Assembly: GCA_964643355.1 (NCBI GenBank)
Contig: CAZXPW010000014.1
Coordinates: 1-64,000, forward strand
Direction of reading: 5' to 3'
Source of the DNA: FEN-1350 sp964643355
Lineage (GTDB): Bacteria; Planctomycetota; Phycisphaerae; Sedimentisphaerales; Anaerohalosphaeraceae
Length of the DNA: 64,000 nt
In this document: positions 34,264-43,500 of the stretch, piece by piece
How positions within the stretch are numbered: the stretch's first letter is position 1
Layout of the letters: each line of letters begins with the position of its first letter
Translations under genes and position numbers: made by a program
Notes under the pieces: generated by a model
Seen by the model: only the letters and a program-made list of their open reading frames with translations
Database searches by the model: none
What the model was told of the DNA's origin: nothing

Positions 34264-35919
34264 ATGAGTACCGGCGGTCGAGGCATCCGAGAAACGACGA
34301 GCATCCCTTTTCCGTCGGGTTGCAGTGCGATTCATCCGAGAATCCATGATAGGTCGTCATTTCCTTTCCACATCAAGGGAATCGTCCAAAAGACCTGCGC
34401 GATCGGAGTAACCATCTGCGCGACCCTTCTGTGCGGCAGTTCGAATCCTTCAGGCGAAGGCAAGATTGAGCCGATTCCCTTTGACCATTCGGATGAATGG
34501 GCGATGCAGGGCGGATTTGCCGCCCTGGCCGACCGTCGTATCCTCACCCTGATAACGCTTTTCAATGCGAGGGGATACGACCAAGAGCACCCGGATTTCC
34601 AAATGCATCCTGTTCGGATTTGGGCACGGGAACTGGTTAAAACAACATCCGGGAATGCGATCGCCGAATCGGATTATGAGCGGCCGATCGTGACTTATCC
34701 CCGTGCGACCTCCGGCGACACAGCGGTCGAACCGGAGTGGGCCCAACGGTTAACGATCACTGTCGGACCGGTAAATGCAGATTTGGTCGGAACCAATGTT
34801 CGTACGATCCAATCGGCCGTGGATTATGTCGCGCGATTGGGCGGCGGCACGGTGAAGATTCTTCCCGGGACCTATCGCCTGCGGAACGCCGTTACTCTGC
34901 AATCGAATATTCGTCTGGTCGGCTCGGGCGCCGAGACGGTGCTGATCAAGGAACCCTCGACGACCACCAAACTGGCCGAAGACAGCGATTGGTTCGACCA
35001 GGAGATCACGCTGGCCGACGCAACAGGATTTGAGATCGGCGACGGCGTATGCTTGCGAGGCCGTGCGGCCGGAAAGAATGCTGACGCCATCGTCAAACGC
35101 ACGATGGTCGCTCGCACAGGCAACCGTTTCAAACTGGACCGCGCGCTGCGCGAGAATTTCTGGCGCGATGGCAACGCCACGGCATCCACCCTGTTTCCGC
35201 TGGTCACCGGTGAGTCTATCACCGACATCGCGATCGAGAATCTTGTCCTCGACGGAAACCGGGACAAGAATGCCAACCTCGACGGCAACTACGCCGGCTG
35301 CATCTGGCTGCAGGACTGTTCGCGGATCGTCATCCGCGGCGTGACCGCTCGCAACTACAATGGCGACGGCATCAGTTGGCAGGTCTGCCATGATGTCACG
35401 GTGGAAGACTGCAACAGCGAGAACAACGCCCAGCTCGGCCTGCATCCCGGTTCCGGATCGCAGCGTCCGATCCTTCGCAACAACCGGATCGTCGGCAACG
35501 ACATCGGCATCTTTTTTTGCTGGGGCGTCAAGTACGGCCTGGCCGACCGGAATGTGCTGGAGAACAACCGCGTCGGGATTTCCATCGGCCACCGCGACAC
35601 GGACAACCTCGTCTGTCGCAACGAGATCCTCCGTAGCCGGGAAGTGGCGATCCTGTTCCGCCCGGAAGGCGGCAGAGACTTTGCGGGCCATCGCAATCAT
35701 CTTGAGGACAATCATATTGTCGATACCGGCGGTGATAACAGTATCGCCGTGGACATTCAGGGTGCGACGGAAGGCGTCAAACTCCGTGGAAACCGGTTTG
35801 AAGAGACGCGCGGCCCCGCGGGAAGGACCGCGATTCGGCTCGGCCCCGAAACACGCGACATCCAACTTCAGGACAATCGAATCCATGGCTTTTCCATCGA
35901 AGTCCAGCGGGCCCAATAA
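34264..35919 (+). CDS. secreted right-handed parallel beta-helix protein
   Basis: 551 residues; ATG 34264 preceded by AGGAGG at 7 nt. The hydrophobic export segment is unusually far in (about residues 41-58, QKTCAIGVTICATLLCGSS). The region from about 180 on is a pectate-lyase-like beta helix: NVRTIQSAVDYVARLGGGTVK, then Asn-rich coils such as LEDNHIVDTGGDN and RNNRIVGNDIGIFF. This is the fold of polysaccharide lyases, epimerases and GH28-type enzymes, but no catalytic set is identified. It is flanked by other carbohydrate genes. Confidence 0.75.
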   Translation: MSTGGRGIRETTSIPFPSGCSAIHPRIHDRSSFPFHIKGIVQKTCAIGVTICATLLCGSSNPSGEGKIEPIPFDHSDEWAMQGGFAALADRRILTLITLFNARGYDQEHPDFQMHPVRIWARELVKTTSGNAIAESDYERPIVTYPRATSGDTAVEPEWAQRLTITVGPVNADLVGTNVRTIQSAVDYVARLGGGTVKILPGTYRLRNAVTLQSNIRLVGSGAETVLIKEPSTTTKLAEDSDWFDQEITLADATGFEIGDGVCLRGRAAGKNADAIVKRTMVARTGNRFKLDRALRENFWRDGNATASTLFPLVTGESITDIAIENLVLDGNRDKNANLDGNYAGCIWLQDCSRIVIRGVTARNYNGDGISWQVCHDVTVEDCNSENNAQLGLHPGSGSQRPILRNNRIVGNDIGIFFCWGVKYGLADRNVLENNRVGISIGHRDTDNLVCRNEILRSREVAILFRPEGGRDFAGHRNHLEDNHIVDTGGDNSIAVDIQGATEGVKLRGNRFEETRGPAGRTAIRLGPETRDIQLQDNRIHGFSIEVQRAQ

Positions 35920-36020
35920 GATCGTCGTCGATTGTATTCGGCAGATTGAGAAGACCCGAAATGACGATATACTAAAGGTTGTACAATCGGATCCGGATCC
36001 CAAAAATATGGAGAGATGGA

Positions 36021-37298
36021 ATGATTCTCGAACCGACACCTAACGAGGCGATGGCGCCGATCGAAGTGCCCAAGGCCGCCGGGCGGCTGGCCTCGATCGA
36101 CGCCTTTCGGGGTTTTGTAATGTTCCTGATGATGGCCGAGGTCCTGGCCTTCTGGAAAATGGCCGACGCTTTCCCGGACAGCCCAATCTGGGCGACACTC
36201 AAATTTCACCAAAGCCATGTCGAGTGGGTCACCTGTCTGATCCGAGACCGACTCGGAATGTCGTTTTCGCTGCACGACCTGATTCAGCCGTCGTTTTCGT
36301 TCCTGGTCGGCACGGCGTTGGCCTTTTCGCTGGCCTCGCGGCGGGCAAGGGGGCAATCGACCCTGACTATGACACTGCATGCCCTGTGGCGGTCCCTGGT
36401 CCTGATTTTCCTGGGGATTTTTCTTCGGTCGATGGGCCATTCACAGACCTACTTCACCTTTGAAGACACCCTCACCCAGATCGGCCTTGGATACTTCTTC
36501 CTGTATCTGCTCGGGCTTCAGTCGCCGCGCGTTCAATGGATCGCGCTGCTGGTGATCCTGATCGGTTACTGGGGAGCATTTGCGTTGTATCCGCTGCCGG
36601 GGGCCGACTTTAACTGGGAGCAGGCCGGCGTAACGGCCAACTGGCCGCACAACCTGACCGGCTTTGCCGCGCACTGGAACAAAAATACCAATCTGGCGTG
36701 GGCATTTGATACCTGGTTTCTGAATCTGTTTCCGCGGGAAAGCGTATTTACCCACAACGGCGGCGGCTACAGCACGCTGAGCTTTATCCCCACGCTGGGC
36801 ACGATGATCCTGGGACTGATCGCCGGCGGATGGCTGAGGTCGGACCTGCCGAGCTTCCGGAAATGGCTGCGGTTATTGCTGGCCGGAATTCTTCTCCTGA
36901 CGGCCGGTGAGGCCCTTGGATATTTTGGCATCTGTCCGGTCGTCAAGCGGATCTGGACCCCGTCATGGGTCCTGTTCAGCGGGGGCTGGGCGATGATCCT
37001 GCTGGCGGCATTTTATCTGATTATGGATATCGTGGAGTTCAAGATCTGGGCCTTCCCCCTGCTGGTGATCGGAGCCAATTCGATTACTGCTTACTGCATG
37101 GACTGGTTCTTTGTCGGCTTTATCAAAAAGTCCCTTCACATCCACCTTGGCGGCGATTTCTTCACAAATCTCGGCAGCCGCTTATTCGCTGAAAACGGCG
37201 GTGCGTATGGGTCCCTGTTTGAAGGCGCCGCGGTTCTGCTGATCCTCTGGTTGATTTTGCTGTGGATGTATCGTAACAAAGTCTATGTCAAGATATAG
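36021..37298 (+). CDS. HGSNAT/DUF5009-type membrane acyltransferase
   Basis: 425 residues from ATG 36021 (GGAGA about 9 nt upstream). Polytopic inner-membrane protein with about ten helices. The N-terminal RLASIDAFRGFVMFLMMAE is the signature of the heparan-alpha-glucosaminide N-acetyltransferase-like family, and a conserved His occurs in LHDLIQPSFSFLVGTAL. C-terminal helices include NSITAYCMDWFF. Members move acetyl groups across the membrane to amino sugars or other acceptors. The context of glycan-processing genes fits acetylation of a periplasmic sugar. Confidence 0.83.
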   Translation: MILEPTPNEAMAPIEVPKAAGRLASIDAFRGFVMFLMMAEVLAFWKMADAFPDSPIWATLKFHQSHVEWVTCLIRDRLGMSFSLHDLIQPSFSFLVGTALAFSLASRRARGQSTLTMTLHALWRSLVLIFLGIFLRSMGHSQTYFTFEDTLTQIGLGYFFLYLLGLQSPRVQWIALLVILIGYWGAFALYPLPGADFNWEQAGVTANWPHNLTGFAAHWNKNTNLAWAFDTWFLNLFPRESVFTHNGGGYSTLSFIPTLGTMILGLIAGGWLRSDLPSFRKWLRLLLAGILLLTAGEALGYFGICPVVKRIWTPSWVLFSGGWAMILLAAFYLIMDIVEFKIWAFPLLVIGANSITAYCMDWFFVGFIKKSLHIHLGGDFFTNLGSRLFAENGGAYGSLFEGAAVLLILWLILLWMYRNKVYVKI

Positions 37299-37505
37299 CC
37301 CCGGCAGAAGCGAATCGGGTTTCCGCCAGGGTTATGGCTCTGATCCTACAACCCCTTTCCGGCAGAAGGATTCCTCTTCATTCGAAAATCGAAATCGGGC
37401 GCTCTTGCGTTATTTTTTCAGGTCTCCGAATTTTTCCGGATTTCTTTGCACCGGAACATCGCCGTCTACCGTATACATAAAAGGAGATTCACGATTACGG
37501 TTTGG

Positions 37506-39218
37506 ATGATCATGTGGCCGCATCGGAAAAAAATCCGAATCGGCAGGATGATCGTGTGGGGACTGTTTCTGTCGGTTGCGATGGGCGTCGGTTGGGTCTA
37601 TTGGTTTCTCGGCGGAAAACCCACCATCGCCATCAACTATGTCCAACGATACAACGACCTGACCAGGCCGTCGCCGTACGATCCCAACGACAACGCCTGG
37701 CCGATCTATCAAAAAGCGATCGCCGCTCTCAAGCCGATGCCGGAATATTGGACCTGGATCAAACGGGACCGAAACGAAATCGAAGGGTCGTATTTCATGT
37801 TCGGGTCTCCCTCTCGAACCGCACCGATGTTAAAACGCGGGGGCGTTTCCATGGTTACGCCTGCTTCCATCCCTCTCGCCGCCCCCAACACTCCGGGATT
37901 GGATCCCGAATATTTTCGATTCGATACGGCGCAGGATTGCTATTATGTAAAGACGCACACCAATTGGCCGAACTGGCCGGGGGATTTTGACCCCAACAAT
38001 GTCGGGCTTTTTACGGAGTGGATTCAATCCAATCAACAAGTATATCACTATCTGTCCGAGGCATCGTCAAAATCCTGCTTCTGGATTGAACGGGAACCTT
38101 ACCATCCACTGTTTCAAATTACGGACAATCTTGACGAGTTCGACGGACTGAATGATTGCAGGGAGCTTCTGGGCTGGGTGGCGAAATGGAATGCCTTCCG
38201 GCAAAACCCAGATGGAATTCTGGGCCCCCTGGACCTCATCGAATGTATGAATGATTTTCTGGATACTACTCATTTGCTGCATTATCTCGCCGATGATATC
38301 TTGTGGAGACATCGGATCTGTCGATGTATCCTGACGATTGTGAACAATCAGACGCTTTCCGAGGACACACTCGTCAAACTTCAACGGCATCTGGAGACCC
38401 ATCGATCAACGCAACAGTTGTCGATTGAATGTGAGAGAATGTGCGCCCAGGATTTGATCCAGCGGGTTTTTACGGATAATCGGAGAGGCAGCGGTCGGTT
38501 TTTGGCCGGAGAGTATATGAAACTATTCCAGATACACATTTCCGGACTCGATCTGGACGATCTCTTTGACCCGGACCAGTGGAAATACTGCTCAGAAGAG
38601 ACTTCTTTTCGAAACCAGCTCTATCGTGCATCTCTTTTCGGGGAAGATCGCCAACATCTGCTACAACGGCTGGAACAGGTCCTTTCCGATACCAGTACCA
38701 CCCTGACCTTATCTCCGGCCGATCTTCAGGCCCGGGGGATGGATCTTCAAACAATCGCCAGTCTTTACCCGTATCCGGATCCCCAGTCCAGGTTGAGTGA
38801 TTTTTGGTCCGGCGGCGTTTACTACTATCATCGAGTCCTTCATCATTCGTGGGAACGGCCCACCATCGCGATCCTTGCCCTTCACCGGTATCGCCTGCGA
38901 ACCGGGCAGTTCCCGGATTCCCTTGAGAAACTGGTAGAGACGGGATACCTGAAGGAGTTACCTCCGGATCCCTATAGCAATAATCCCCTGGTCTATCGCC
39001 GTACGCCCGAGGGTTTTACCCTCTATTCGATTGGACGAAACAGGATGGATGATGGGGGGGAAGCTCCTGGGATACCAACAACGCCCGCCCTTCCACAAAC
39101 GCCCTTTCAACCGAAACAAACCCCCGTTCAAGGCGATATCATAATCTGGCCGATTCCAAAGGGGGACGGAAATCCATATATGCGCTGGAGTATGGATGGC
39201 CTTCAAATTGCGATGTAA
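37506..39218 (+). CDS. membrane-anchored protein of unknown function
   Basis: About 570 residues, one N-terminal membrane helix (MIVWGLFLSVAMGVGWVYWF) and a large external part. The C-terminus (LALHRYRLRTGQFPDSLEKL, then PPDPYSNNPLVYRRT and GFTLYSIGRNRMDDGG) has the pattern seen at the end of many planctomycete pseudopilin-related proteins. The start is uncertain: the frame is open from TTG 37446. The best ribosome site (AAGGAG at 37481-37486) is 7 nt before an ATT at 37494 and 19 nt before the ATG at 37506 used here, so a rare ATT start is possible. Confidence 0.7.
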   Translation: MIMWPHRKKIRIGRMIVWGLFLSVAMGVGWVYWFLGGKPTIAINYVQRYNDLTRPSPYDPNDNAWPIYQKAIAALKPMPEYWTWIKRDRNEIEGSYFMFGSPSRTAPMLKRGGVSMVTPASIPLAAPNTPGLDPEYFRFDTAQDCYYVKTHTNWPNWPGDFDPNNVGLFTEWIQSNQQVYHYLSEASSKSCFWIEREPYHPLFQITDNLDEFDGLNDCRELLGWVAKWNAFRQNPDGILGPLDLIECMNDFLDTTHLLHYLADDILWRHRICRCILTIVNNQTLSEDTLVKLQRHLETHRSTQQLSIECERMCAQDLIQRVFTDNRRGSGRFLAGEYMKLFQIHISGLDLDDLFDPDQWKYCSEETSFRNQLYRASLFGEDRQHLLQRLEQVLSDTSTTLTLSPADLQARGMDLQTIASLYPYPDPQSRLSDFWSGGVYYYHRVLHHSWERPTIAILALHRYRLRTGQFPDSLEKLVETGYLKELPPDPYSNNPLVYRRTPEGFTLYSIGRNRMDDGGEAPGIPTTPALPQTPFQPKQTPVQGDIIIWPIPKGDGNPYMRWSMDGLQIAM

Positions 39219-39332
39219 CCGCCAGTGGGATTTGGCCGTATGACCTTCGCACAACCTTGACAAACCGATCCGGTTCGTTACGATGACCATCTCGAACGGA
39301 ATCAGGGAAGTACATTCGCTGAAAGGTTCATC

Positions 39333-40391
39333 ATGCGGAAGGATAGCGAGCAGTTTTTGAAGGAGTTGCTGGAGGCGCCCAGTCCGTCGGGCTTTGAGCA
39401 GCCGGCGGCGAAGGTGTTTCGCGCACGGATCAAAGACAATGTTGATCAATTGATCCATGATGTGCACGGCAACACGCTGGGCATACTGAATCCGGATGCG
39501 CCCTTCAAGTTCATGCTGGCCGGGCACATCGACGAGATCGGCCTGATGATCACGCACATCGACGACAAGGGTTACTTGTTTGTCGCGCAGATCGGCGGGA
39601 TGGACCCGGCCCTGTTGATCGGGCAGCGCGTCAAGGTGATGACCGAAAAGGGCGAGGTCTTCGGCGTCATCGGCCGCAAGGCGATCCACCTGATGAAACC
39701 CGACGAACGGAAAAAATGCGTCGAGATGGAGAATATCTGGGTGGATATCGGCGCGGCCAATAAGAAGGAAGCCCAGAAGCTCGTGGCCGTGGGCGATCCG
39801 ATCGTCGTCGATGTGCCGTTCCGCCGCCTGAGCAAAGATAAGATCGTCTCGCGAGCGATGGACGACAAAGCGGGGGCGTTCATCGTCGCGGAGGTCCTGC
39901 GCGAGCTATCCAAAAAGAAGCTGAATGTCTGCGTCGTCGGCGTGGCGACGGTGCAGGAGGAAATCGGCCTGCGGGGTGCAATCACCTCGTCGTACACTGT
40001 CAAGCCCGATGCGGGGATCGCGATCGATGTGGGTTTTGCGTCGGACCATCCGGAGACCGACCCCAAGCAGATCGGCGAGTGCAAGCTCGGCAAAGGACCG
40101 AATCTGCATCGCGGGGCGAACATCAACCCGATTCTCGAAGGGGATCTGGAGCAGACAGCCAAGCGGCTCAAGATTCCCGTCCAGATCACGGCCAGCCCGC
40201 ATGGCACCGGCACCGACGCCAACGCGATTCAACTCTGTCGCGGCGGGGCGGCGACGGCCCTGGTCAGCATCCCCAACCGTTACATGCACACGCCGGTGGA
40301 GGTCTTAAGTATCGCCGATCTGGACTCGATCATCCGGTTGCTGGTGGAATTTCTGAGCAAGCACCCGGTCAAGAAGGACTATCGGCCTTGA
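39333..40391 (+). CDS. M42-family metallopeptidase
   Basis: 352 residues. Co-catalytic dinuclear aminopeptidase of the FrvX/PepA/endoglucanase-M type. Ligands and catalytic residues visible: His in LAGHIDEIGLM, Asp in SRAMDDKAGA, the Glu pair in ATVQEEIGLRGA, Asp in IAIDVGFASDH, and the late His in RYMHTPVEVLS. Cytosolic. Probably acts on peptides released by other proteases. It appears monocistronic, ending before a terminator at 40469. Confidence 0.93.
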   Translation: MRKDSEQFLKELLEAPSPSGFEQPAAKVFRARIKDNVDQLIHDVHGNTLGILNPDAPFKFMLAGHIDEIGLMITHIDDKGYLFVAQIGGMDPALLIGQRVKVMTEKGEVFGVIGRKAIHLMKPDERKKCVEMENIWVDIGAANKKEAQKLVAVGDPIVVDVPFRRLSKDKIVSRAMDDKAGAFIVAEVLRELSKKKLNVCVVGVATVQEEIGLRGAITSSYTVKPDAGIAIDVGFASDHPETDPKQIGECKLGKGPNLHRGANINPILEGDLEQTAKRLKIPVQITASPHGTGTDANAIQLCRGGAATALVSIPNRYMHTPVEVLSIADLDSIIRLLVEFLSKHPVKKDYRP

Positions 40392-40392
40392 A

Positions 40393-40427
40393 ATTGAATA
40401 TTGAATATTGTCTATTGACTATTGAGT
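40393..40427. repeat. five tandem heptamers of the form ATTGNNT
   Basis: ATTGAAT, ATTGAAT, ATTGTCT, ATTGACT and ATTGAGT follow one another without gaps right after the M42 stop codon. They are not part of the following terminator hairpin. Confidence 0.75.
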
Positions 40428-40468
40428 GATTCAGCAGCTTGTTCGGCTGCCGTTTCCGCAGAAACAAG

Positions 40469-40500
40469 AAACCCCCGGTGAAATCGGCCGGGGGTTTTGG
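40469..40500. terminator. bidirectional terminator between the M42 and GLUG genes
   Basis: AAACCCCCGG (40469-40478) pairs perfectly with CCGGGGGTTT (40488-40497) and continues TGGCTTTT on the plus strand. It lies between the convergent ends of both genes. Confidence 0.75.
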
Positions 40501-40518
40501 CTTTTGAAGGAAGGGGGA

Positions 40519-43500
40519 TTATTTTCCGGGGGTAGTCCAGCCGGTGCTCAACCAGAAACAACCGATAACACTGATATCCTCAAGGTTGACCAACCCATCC
40601 CCGTTGATGTCGGCGTTACAACCGGAACAGGACTGCATCCATTGTTCGGCAACGGCAATCAGGTCGGTCACATCGACATCGGGATCACCGGCGATGTCCC
40701 CGGGAATGATCGGCTGCCAGACCAAGCGCGGGTAATCCTCGCCGTCGCGGATTCGCCAGTCGGCCGGGTCGCCGTCGTTGTCGGTAAAATCCCACCCGGC
40801 ATCGGTGAAGGTTGATTTCTGCGTCATCTCGGCGGTGTCCAGGCCAATATCGCCGTCGATCCCCATTCGGTTGATTTCCTTATTCCAGAAGCAATTCGTG
40901 ACCGAGCCCCCGGCGTAACCCGCCAGCCCGCCGAATGAAACGCCGAAGATGCCGGTGTAGGACAACCGGACGGCGCTGTACGAGTTTCGAAGCTCACAGG
41001 GAACATACAGGGATCCGACCAGACCGCCGAGGGAAGACGAGTTCTGGCCGACCACGATCGAGCCGTTGGCATAGGAATTTTCGATGATCGCCGTCGCCGG
41101 GTTGACATTGCCGGCAATCATATCGACCTGCCCCGCCAGGGCGCCGACATGCTGGGTTTTCAGGCCGCCCTCGATCGTTCCGACGAAAACCGCGTGGCGG
41201 ATTGTGCCTTCGGTGAGCCAGCCGACAATGCCTCCAAGCAACAAGCCCTCGTCGCCGCTGGAGATGTTGACGCGGGCGGCACAACTTTCGATGAGTCCGT
41301 ACAGTTGGTATCCGACCAGACCGCCGACATTTTTTATGGTCGTCGCGGAGGAAACCTCTCCTGCGGTGATACTTCCGGAGACAACACACAGAGACAGTTG
41401 ACTGTTTATCATCTGGCCGGCGACGCCGCCGATCATACTACTCTTGCCAAAGGCGGTAATCGAGACATTTTCCATGCGGAGATTTTTGATTGCGGCATTC
41501 TGGATACATCCGAACAGACCGAGATAATCGCCGCCGTTTTCGGTGCGGATGGTCAGGTTGGAAATCGTGCGGCCGTTACCGTTAAAGGACCCCGTGAACC
41601 GCGTTCCATCAAAACTCGTGACTTCCGAAGAAGGAACATGATCGGGGGCGATCACGGCCCTGTCGAAAATGTAACCGCTCAGGTCCAGATCGGCCGTAAG
41701 GATAAAACTCTTATCCCAATCTTCCGGGGAATTGGACAGAAGAATGAATTCCTCGACAGAATCGATGGTGTATGGATTGCCGGGCTTTCCGCTACCGCTT
41801 CCGTACTTGCTGATAAAGGCGGCCAACTTCGGATAATCGAAGCCCTCCTGGATCCACCAGACCGCCGGCGTCCCGTCGATGGAAACCGGTTCGAAATCCC
41901 ATCCGACGGCGGTGTAGTTGGATAGCAGCATCATATCGACAGTACTCAGACCCATTCCCCCGGCGCTGGAGTCAAAACCGCTTCGATCCATATCCCAGAA
42001 CGAGTTTTGGACCAAATAGGAATTGGCGCCGACCAGACCGCCGCAACTGGAGTTGCCGGATTGACGGTCAATCGCGCAGGCGGCATAACATCGTCCAACC
42101 CAGCCGTAATTGTGGCCGATCAGCCCGCCGGAATACGATCGATCATAACCGAGGGAAAGCGAACCAACGGCGTAAGAATCGGACACGGAACCAAAAGACA
42201 ATCCGATCAGTCCACCGGCATAGTTGTTATGATCGAAAGCGACGATTGACGCGTCGCTGGAACATCGCTCAATCCTACCGCCAAGATTCATTCCAATCAA
42301 TCCGCCAACGGCCTGCCCGCCGGTCAAAGACCCGCTGAACTGAGATTGACGAATATCGCATTGACCGTTGATTCCGACCAGTCCACCGACAAACGAAGCC
42401 CCTTCGATCGAGACCCGGCAAACACAATCGACGATGGCATCGAGGGATGCATCGGCGTCGGCATAGCCGATCAGGCCCCCGACATTCGAAGAGGAGTTTC
42501 CTAAAGTCTCGGTAGCTATGACTCCCGAACTCACGCAATCTTGAATCCGCGAATTGAACATGGATCCGGCCAGGGATCCGATATGGGAACTCATGGAACC
42601 GTCTGCAACAAGAACAATGTCTTCCATGCACAGGTTTCGGATCACCGCTCCTCGCAGATCCCCAAATAGACCCAGAAAGTCTGACCCGATCGAATTGGAA
42701 ATTGCCAGATTTCGAATCGTCCGGCCGTTGCCGTCGAAGACGCCCGTAAAGGCCGTGCCCTGAAACTCGTCATTGTCATCGTCGGTATCCGGAGCGATTA
42801 CGGCCTTGTCAAAAGAGATTCCGGCCAGATCCAGATCCGCGATCAGGATGAAATGCCTGTCCCAGTCGATCGGTGCGGCCGACATGTGCAACAGATCGTC
42901 CACCGTCGAGATTTTATAGGGATTTTCCGGCGTTCCTTCGCCGCCGCTGTATTGCCCCTGAGAGGCCGAGCACCACACCAGAGAGGGGTAATGAACACCG
43001 ACGACTTGCCAGACCGCGGTCGTGCCGTCAACAGATTCCGGATCGAAATCCCAGCCCGCGTCGATGAAAGGTTGAGCGTTTTTCATTTCCTCAGAGGTCA
43101 AACCCGACGCGCCGGATGCGTCACTCTCCCAACCGGCGATATCGCTATCGAAGAAACTGGAACCGACGACTCCCTGGGGCTGACCTGCAAACGCGCCGAC
43201 ATGGTCCATTACAAAATCCTTCAGCGTGATCGACGACGCGCTGTAGCAACGACCGACACCAAAACAACTGCCCGCAAATCCGCCGACATGAGTACTTCCG
43301 GAGTGAGCATAGACCCTACTGCGGGCAAACGAATCGTAGATGGTCCCGCCGTGATGACCCACCAGCCCGCCCAGATAGCTTCCCCCATACAAATCGCGTA
43401 CCGCGGCGGTTGTAAAACATCTTTCGATCAGTCCGAATCCCATACCGACCAGTCCGCCGGTGTACTGTTCTCCTTCGACCGATCCGGACGAATAACATTC

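Noticed and set aside
34750..36039. 429-codon open frame on the minus strand
   Set aside because: Antisense to the parallel beta-helix gene, whose Asn-rich repeats are clear on the plus strand.
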